The notes below the pieces were generated by a model. The model did no database searches. It was not told the DNA's origin and saw only the letters and a list, made by a program, of their open reading frames with translations. This document shows positions 30,893 through 35,430 of a stretch of 35,430 bases of DNA, piece by piece (the first letter of the stretch is position 1; every line of letters starts with the position of its first letter). The DNA comes from Mycolicibacterium elephantis DSM 44368. GTDB lineage: Bacteria > Actinomycetota > Actinomycetes > Mycobacteriales > Mycobacteriaceae. The stretch spans positions 1-35,430 of the forward strand of contig NZ_ATDN01000032.1 of assembly GCF_004014805.1 (NCBI RefSeq), written 5' to 3'. The position numbers and the translations under genes are program-made.

Positions 30893-33800
30893 ACACCGCG
30901 GGCCCGCAACGGCCGCGAGTCGGCACCGGGGAGCCGCGGCCGCGGCATGCGCCCGCAGGCCCTCCCCCGCCGGGCAGGCCGGCCCGACAAGCCCCGCCCC
31001 GGCTGCCGCGCGGGCCCGCACCCCGTCGCGGCGCGGGCCGCCCCGAGCTGACCGACGCCGCGGTGGTGTCCCGCTCGTGGGGCATGGCGGTGGCCACGCT
31101 GGTCAGCCGGCTGACCGGGTTCGCGCGCATCGTGTTGCTGGCCACCACCCTGGGCGCCGCGCTCTCCAGCGCCTTCTCGGTGGCCTACCAGCTGCCCAAC
31201 CTGATCGCGGCCCTGGTGCTGGAGGCCACGTTCACCGCGATCTTCGTGCCCGTGCTGGCCCGCGCCGAGCGCGACGACCCCGACGGCGGCACCGCGTTCG
31301 TGCGCCGCCTGGTCACCCTGGCCACCGTCCTGCTGTTGATCACGACCGCCGCGTCTGTCACCGCCGCACCGCTGTTGGTGGACCTCATGCTGGGCAGCCA
31401 CCCCGAGGTGAACCGCGATCTCACAACGGCTTTCGCCTACCTGCTGCTGCCGCAAGTGCTGTTCTACGGGCTGTCGTCGGTGTTCATGGCGATTCTGAAC
31501 ACCCGCAACGTATTCGGGCCCCCGGCCTGGGCCCCGGTCTGCAACAACTTGGTGGCCCTGGCCACCCTGGGGCTGTATGTGCTTGTGCCCGGCGAGCTTT
31601 CGCTCGACCCGGTGCGAATGGGCAACGCCAAGCTGCTGGTGCTCGGCATCGGCATGACGTTGGGCACGGTCACCCAGGTCGCCGTGCTGCTGGTGGCCAT
31701 CCGCCGCGAACGGATCAGCCTGCGCCCGCTGTGGGGCATCGACAACCGGATGAAGCAGTTCGGCGCGATGGCCGTGGCGATGCTGCTGTACGTGCTGATC
31801 AGCCAGATCGGCCTGATCGTCGGCAACCGGATCGCCGCGGGCGCAGCGGCTTCCGGACCCGCCATCTACAACTACACCTGGCTGGTGTTGCAGCTGCCGT
31901 TCGGCATCATCGGGGTCACGGTGCTCACGGTGGTGATGCCGCGGCTGAGCCGCAACGCCGCCGCCGACGACGGCGCCGCGGTGCTGGCCGACCTGTCGCT
32001 GGCCACCCGCCTGACGATGGTGACGCTCATCCCGATCGTCGCGATGACCACGGTCGGCGGCCCCGCCATCGGCAGTGCGCTGTTCGCCTACGGCAACTTC
32101 GGTGACGTCGACGCCGGCTATCTCGGGCTGGCTCTGAGCCTTTCGGCGTTCACATTGATCCCCTATGCCCTTGTGCTGCTGCAGCTTCGGGTGTTCTACG
32201 CCCGCCAGCAGCCGTGGATACCGATCGTGTTGATCGTGGTGATCACCACCGTCAAGATCATCGGCTCTCTGGTCGCACCGCACCTGACCGACGATCCCGA
32301 CCTGGTCGCCGGCTACTTGGGCAGCGCCAACGGCCTGGGCTTCGTTGCCGGGGCCGTCGTCGGCTACTTCCTGCTGCGCGCGGCGCTCGACCCGCCCGGG
32401 GGGCGCCTGATCAGCCTGGAGGTGGTCCGCAGCATCCTGGTGACGATCGCGGCCTCGCTGCTGGCCGGGCTGATCGCCCACGTCGCCGACCAGTTGCTCG
32501 GCCTGGAGAGCCTCACCCGCAACTGGGGCGGCGCCGGCTCGTTGCTGCGGTTGCTGGCGCTGGGCCTGATCATGGTCCCGATCATCGTCGGGGTGCTGCT
32601 GGCCGCCCGGGTTCCCGACGCGCTGGCCGCGCTGGCGGTCGTCCGCCGCCGCCTCGGGTCACGCCCCTCGGCGGTCCCGCCCCACGCCGCGCCGACGGCG
32701 GCACCCGACAAGCCGCGGACCGGGCGTCCGCTCACGTACCCTGATCAGACGAATTCGTTCGCGTCGGGGCGTCGATCCAGCCGGTCGGCGGTCCGTCACG
32801 GACCCCCGGCCGCGGTTGCCGGGGACGGGATGCCGAAAGGACCAGCGGTGAGCGACGAACCCGCAGGCGGCGCCACGCCCATTCCCGACAGCACCGCCAC
32901 CACCAAGATTCCGCAGAAGCGGCCCGAGGAGTTCCAGCCCGACGTGGCCGCGGGCGACGCCGACGCCGACCCGGCCGCCCGCGAGGAGACCACCCAGTTC
33001 GCCGCCAAGCCCACCAACGGCACCACGCCGATACCGGTGTCCGGCAGGCCGCCGTCCGACTACGGCGGCGACCCGACCCGCGAACCGATCGCGTTCGACC
33101 CGCCGCGCGAGCCCGCCATCGAGGCGGCCACCTCCGACGAGGACGTCCATCTGGTGCCCGGTGCGGTGATCGCCGGTGGCCGCTACCGGCTGCTGGTGTT
33201 TCACGGCGGCCCACCCAACCTGCAGTTCTGGCAGGCCCTGGACACCGCGCTGGACCGACAGGTCGCGTTGACCTTCATCGATCCCGACGCGACGCTGCCC
33301 GACGCACAGGTGCAGGAGATCTTGTCCCGCACGCTGAAGCTGAGCCGCCTCGACATGCCCGGTGTGGCCCGCGTGCTCGACGTCGCCAACACCGGTTCCG
33401 GCGGCCTGGTGGTCTCGGAGTGGATCCGCGGCGGCTCGCTGAAAGAGGTGGCCGACACGTCGCCGTCGCCGATCGGCGGCGCGAGGGCCATTCAATCGCT
33501 GGCGGCGGCCGCCGAAGCCGCCCACCGCTCCGGTGTCGCGCTGTCGATCGACCACCCCAGCCGCGTGCGGGTGAGCATCGAGGGCGATGTGGCGCTGGCC
33601 TTTCCGGCGACGATGCCTGACGCCGACCCCGAGGACGACATCCGGGGAATCGGCGCGGCGCTGTACGCGCTGCTGATCAACCGCTGGCCGCTGCCCGAGT
33701 CCGGGGTGCACAGCGGGCTGGCCCCCGCCGACCGCGACCCGGCGGGCGAGCCCGTCGAACCGCGCGCCGTCGACCGCAACATCCCGTTCCAGATCTCGGC

Positions 33801-34617
33801 GGCCGCTGCGCGGGCCGTGCAGGAGGGCGGCGGCATCCGCAGCGCCCCGACCCTGCTGAACCTGCTGCAGCAGGCCACCGCGATCGCCGACCGCACCGAG
33901 GTCATCTCCCCCGTCGACGAGACCGGGCCGCCGTCCCCCAGTGCCGCAGGCATTCGGCCCGACGAAGATCCGGAGACCATCGCCCGCCGCCGCAAGGGCC
34001 TGATGATCGGGCTGGCAGTCGGTGCGGCCATCATCGTGGTGGCGTTGGTGGTGTTGGGCTCGGTGCTGAGCCGGATCTTCGGTGATGTCGGCGGCGGGCT
34101 CGGCGGCGACCGGCTGGGCCTCAACGCGCCCACCACGGCACAGGACGACGACGGCGGTGCCGCCGGTGAGACGGTGAAACCCGTTTCGGCGACGGTGTTT
34201 TCACCCGAGGGCGAGGCGGACGCACCCGCGCTGGCCCGGCTCGCCATCGACGGCGACGACAGCACGGTGTGGCCCATCGACACCTACACCGACCCGGTGC
34301 CGTTCCCGAACTTCAAGAACGGCGTCGGATTGATGCTGCAGCTGCCGCGCCCCACCACCGTCGGCGAGGTCACCATCGACTTGAACAGCACCGGCACCGA
34401 GGTCGAGATCCGCTCGGCGTCCACGCCGACGCCGTCGTCGCTGGAGAACACCACGGTGCTCAAGTCGGCCACCGCGGTCAAGCCGGGCTCCAACACCATC
34501 AAGGTGGACGCCGCCTCGCCGACGTCGAACCTGCTGGTCTGGGTGTCCAAACTGGGGCAGGTCAACGGGGAGAGCCGCTCGGACATCGCCGAGATCACAG
34601 TCAAGTCGGCGTCCTGA
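30889..34617 (+). CDS. murJ (mviN): Lipid II flippase MurJ fused to a pseudokinase and extracellular domain
   Basis: 1242 aa. After a Pro/Arg-rich lead (1-50), residues about 60-570 are the MurJ/MATE-like multi-helix flippase for lipid II (SRLTGFARIVLLATTLG, YQLPNLIAALVLEATFTAIFVPV). A disordered linker (about 580-740) leads to a kinase-like domain (about 755-1005). It lacks the VAIK lysine (QVALTFID), the HRD motif (IDHPSRVRV) and DFG, hence a pseudokinase. One membrane helix (about 1037-1060) and a discoidin-like extracellular domain (about 1097-1242) follow. In M. tuberculosis the phosphorylated pseudokinase binds FhaA to control peptidoglycan synthesis. The GTG overlaps the previous stop by 4 bp. 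Confidence 0.95.
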   Translation: MNTAGPQRPRVGTGEPRPRHAPAGPPPPGRPARQAPPRLPRGPAPRRGAGRPELTDAAVVSRSWGMAVATLVSRLTGFARIVLLATTLGAALSSAFSVAYQLPNLIAALVLEATFTAIFVPVLARAERDDPDGGTAFVRRLVTLATVLLLITTAASVTAAPLLVDLMLGSHPEVNRDLTTAFAYLLLPQVLFYGLSSVFMAILNTRNVFGPPAWAPVCNNLVALATLGLYVLVPGELSLDPVRMGNAKLLVLGIGMTLGTVTQVAVLLVAIRRERISLRPLWGIDNRMKQFGAMAVAMLLYVLISQIGLIVGNRIAAGAAASGPAIYNYTWLVLQLPFGIIGVTVLTVVMPRLSRNAAADDGAAVLADLSLATRLTMVTLIPIVAMTTVGGPAIGSALFAYGNFGDVDAGYLGLALSLSAFTLIPYALVLLQLRVFYARQQPWIPIVLIVVITTVKIIGSLVAPHLTDDPDLVAGYLGSANGLGFVAGAVVGYFLLRAALDPPGGRLISLEVVRSILVTIAASLLAGLIAHVADQLLGLESLTRNWGGAGSLLRLLALGLIMVPIIVGVLLAARVPDALAALAVVRRRLGSRPSAVPPHAAPTAAPDKPRTGRPLTYPDQTNSFASGRRSSRSAVRHGPPAAVAGDGMPKGPAVSDEPAGGATPIPDSTATTKIPQKRPEEFQPDVAAGDADADPAAREETTQFAAKPTNGTTPIPVSGRPPSDYGGDPTREPIAFDPPREPAIEAATSDEDVHLVPGAVIAGGRYRLLVFHGGPPNLQFWQALDTALDRQVALTFIDPDATLPDAQVQEILSRTLKLSRLDMPGVARVLDVANTGSGGLVVSEWIRGGSLKEVADTSPSPIGGARAIQSLAAAAEAAHRSGVALSIDHPSRVRVSIEGDVALAFPATMPDADPEDDIRGIGAALYALLINRWPLPESGVHSGLAPADRDPAGEPVEPRAVDRNIPFQISAAAARAVQEGGGIRSAPTLLNLLQQATAIADRTEVISPVDETGPPSPSAAGIRPDEDPETIARRRKGLMIGLAVGAAIIVVALVVLGSVLSRIFGDVGGGLGGDRLGLNAPTTAQDDDGGAAGETVKPVSATVFSPEGEADAPALARLAIDGDDSTVWPIDTYTDPVPFPNFKNGVGLMLQLPRPTTVGEVTIDLNSTGTEVEIRSASTPTPSSLENTTVLKSATAVKPGSNTIKVDAASPTSNLLVWVSKLGQVNGESRSDIAEITVKSAS
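32835..32850 (+). promoter_or_regulatory. Internal ribosome binding site and in-frame GTG within murJ
   Basis: GAAAGGA at 32835-32841 is followed after 6 nt by an in-frame GTG at 32848 (codon 654). Use of it would give a 589-aa protein with linker, pseudokinase, membrane helix and outer domain but no flippase. A TAnnnT box, TACCCT, lies about 110 bp upstream at 32737-32742. This could be a remnant of two once-separate genes. Confidence 0.45.
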
Positions 34618-34671
34618 CCCGTTCATCCCCAGCCCGGTGAAGATGTGTCGGGAGGTACCCGCGCGGCCGTT

Positions 34672-34677
34672 TAGTGT
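34672..34677 (+). promoter_or_regulatory. -10 hexamer TAGTGT, leaderless promoter of sigM
   Basis: Fits TAnnnT and ends 6 nt before the GTG at 34684. I see no convincing ECF-type GGAAC -35 in the 66-bp spacer, so autoregulation by SigM is not shown here. Confidence 0.55.
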
Positions 34678-34683
34678 TCGGCT

Positions 34684-35250
34684 GTGGGGTCCTTCGGGGA
34701 GCAGGCCGGACAGCATCGCAGCGACGCGGACCTGCTGGCCGCCCACGTCGCGGGCGACCGTTACGCGTTCGAGGAGTTGTTCTGCCGCTATCAGCGCCGG
34801 CTGTACCGGCTCGCGCAGCTCACCAGCCGCAACCCCGACGACGCCGCCGACGCGATGCAGGACGCGATGCTGTCGGCGCACCGCAGGGCGCACACCTTTC
34901 GCCACGACTGCGCGGTGAGCAGCTGGTTGTACCGCATCGTGGTGAACTCGTGCCTGGATCGGCTGCGCCGCAACAAGTCACACTCCACCATCACGCTGCC
35001 CGACGCTGTCCCGGTCGGGGATCCGACCACGTTGGTGGACACCGCGATCGTCGTGGAACGAGCGCTGATGCGGCTGCCCCTCGAGCAGCGCGCCGCGGTG
35101 GTCGCGGTGGACATGCAGGGCTACTCGATCGCCGAGACCGCCGACATGCTCGGCGTGCCGCAGGGCACGATCAAGAGCCGGTGCGCCCGCGCACGCAGCA
35201 AGCTGGCCGAGGCGCTGGAATGCTTCGACAGCCGCGCGGGCGCACGCTGA
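34684..35250 (+). CDS. sigM: ECF sigma factor SigM
   Basis: 188 aa. Region 2 (about 20-85: AFEELFCRYQRRLYRLAQLTSRNPDDAADAMQDAMLSAHRRAHTF) binds core polymerase and the -10. Region 4 (about 125-180: LPLEQRAAVVAVDMQGYSIAETADMLGVPQGTIKSRCARARSKL) contains the helix-turn-helix for the -35. The GTG is supported by the promoter. In M. tuberculosis SigM controls surface and secreted factors and is held by the anti-sigma encoded next, whose start lies 39 bp downstream here. Confidence 0.94.
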   Translation: MGSFGEQAGQHRSDADLLAAHVAGDRYAFEELFCRYQRRLYRLAQLTSRNPDDAADAMQDAMLSAHRRAHTFRHDCAVSSWLYRIVVNSCLDRLRRNKSHSTITLPDAVPVGDPTTLVDTAIVVERALMRLPLEQRAAVVAVDMQGYSIAETADMLGVPQGTIKSRCARARSKLAEALECFDSRAGAR

Positions 35251-35289
35251 ATCGACACACCCCTGCCGCGGTGGTGGAGACTGGCGGCG

Positions 35290-35430
35290 ATGAACCACGA
35301 CGAGCTGGACCCGGCGGCGGCGCGGGTGCGCGACGAGCTCGCCCGGCTCGGCCGCGACGAGGCCTCGGCGCCCGAGGTGCCCGACAGCGTCACCGCGCGG
35401 GTCGTCGCCGCGCTGCGGGCCGCCGGTGCG
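35290..35430 (+). CDS. rsmA: Anti-sigma factor of SigM, N-terminal fragment
   Basis: Only the first 47 codons are in the window (MNHDELDPAAARVRDELARLGRDE onward, ending VVAALRAAGA). This is an acidic helical cytoplasmic segment, as expected for the sigma-binding part of the RsmA (Rv3912) protein; the membrane helix would lie downstream. The call rests mainly on position directly after sigM. The ATG at 35290 has no strong Shine-Dalgarno. Confidence 0.75.
   Translation, partial: MNHDELDPAAARVRDELARLGRDEASAPEVPDSVTARVVAALRAAGA

Noticed and set aside
30838..32481. 547-codon minus-strand frame opposite the MurJ membrane domain
   Set aside because: Gln/His/Asp-rich mirror of Leu/Val/Ala codons in membrane helices, a common artefact.
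34618..34683. SigM-autoregulated promoter before sigM
   Set aside because: No convincing GGAAC-type -35 element; the housekeeping-like TAGTGT box explains the start better.
1..35430. tRNA, rRNA, CRISPR arrays and standard insertion sequences
   Set aside because: I looked for cloverleaf arms ending in CCA-like 3' ends, regularly spaced direct repeats and transposase motifs, and saw none.

Overview
The window is about 35 kb of high-GC actinobacterial chromosome. It looks like a fast-growing mycobacterium (Mycolicibacterium type). Gene content and order match mycobacterial loci near oriC (ponA1, ino1, leuS, mtc28, pcnA, mutT4, the MurJ/pseudokinase fusion, sigM). A glucosylglycerate hydrolase is present, which tuberculosis-complex species lack. 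Many start codons sit 6-8 nt after a TAnnnT -10 hexamer with no Shine-Dalgarno, the arrangement of leaderless mycobacterial mRNAs. These assignments rest on recognising protein sequences, not on any search.

Layout. (1) 1-6.6 kb, core: ponA1 (3' end cut by the window) and a zinc-ribbon-like Rv0049 homologue on the minus strand. Divergent from them run a DUF1707 membrane protein, a PadR regulator, ino1 (inositol synthesis) and an alpha/beta hydrolase. (2) 6.6-10.4 kb, accessory: a large palindrome, a PhoX/DUF839 Tat lipoprotein, a small secreted protein and an APH-fold kinase. (3) 10.5-12.1 kb: an LLM-class monooxygenase and a GntR/FadR regulator, with a perfect 20-bp operator-like palindrome in the divergent promoter. 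(4) 12.1-14.6 kb, accessory: a fused binding-protein/permease and its ATPase. (5) 14.7-18.2 kb: MarR regulator, glucosylglycerate hydrolase ggH, an SDR, and a lower-GC DUF559 nuclease gene. The nuclease gene is bounded by near-identical 49-bp inverted repeats that abut the stop codons of the two neighbouring genes. (6) 18.2-25.5 kb, core: leuS, mtc28, a small membrane protein, a YqgE/UPF0301 protein, an MFS transporter and a TIGR03084/DinB-like protein. (7) 25.6-35.4 kb, core of the other replichore in M. tuberculosis: an acidic repeat protein, pcnA, then the translationally coupled run mutT4 - DUF6049 protein - murJ/pseudokinase, followed by sigM and the start of its anti-sigma gene.

How it fits together. 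The core genes serve envelope growth (PonA1, MurJ, probably the DUF6049 protein), phosphoinositide and mycothiol precursors (Ino1), tRNA maturation and charging (PcnA, LeuS) and envelope stress control (SigM/RsmA). The accessory inserts add uptake, phosphate or ester hydrolysis and compatible-solute recycling. The most unusual object is the 988-bp DUF559 cassette at 17206-18193, which looks like a minimal mobile or selfish unit. Two other large palindromes stand alone at gene ends, one of them at the point where gene order departs from M. tuberculosis.
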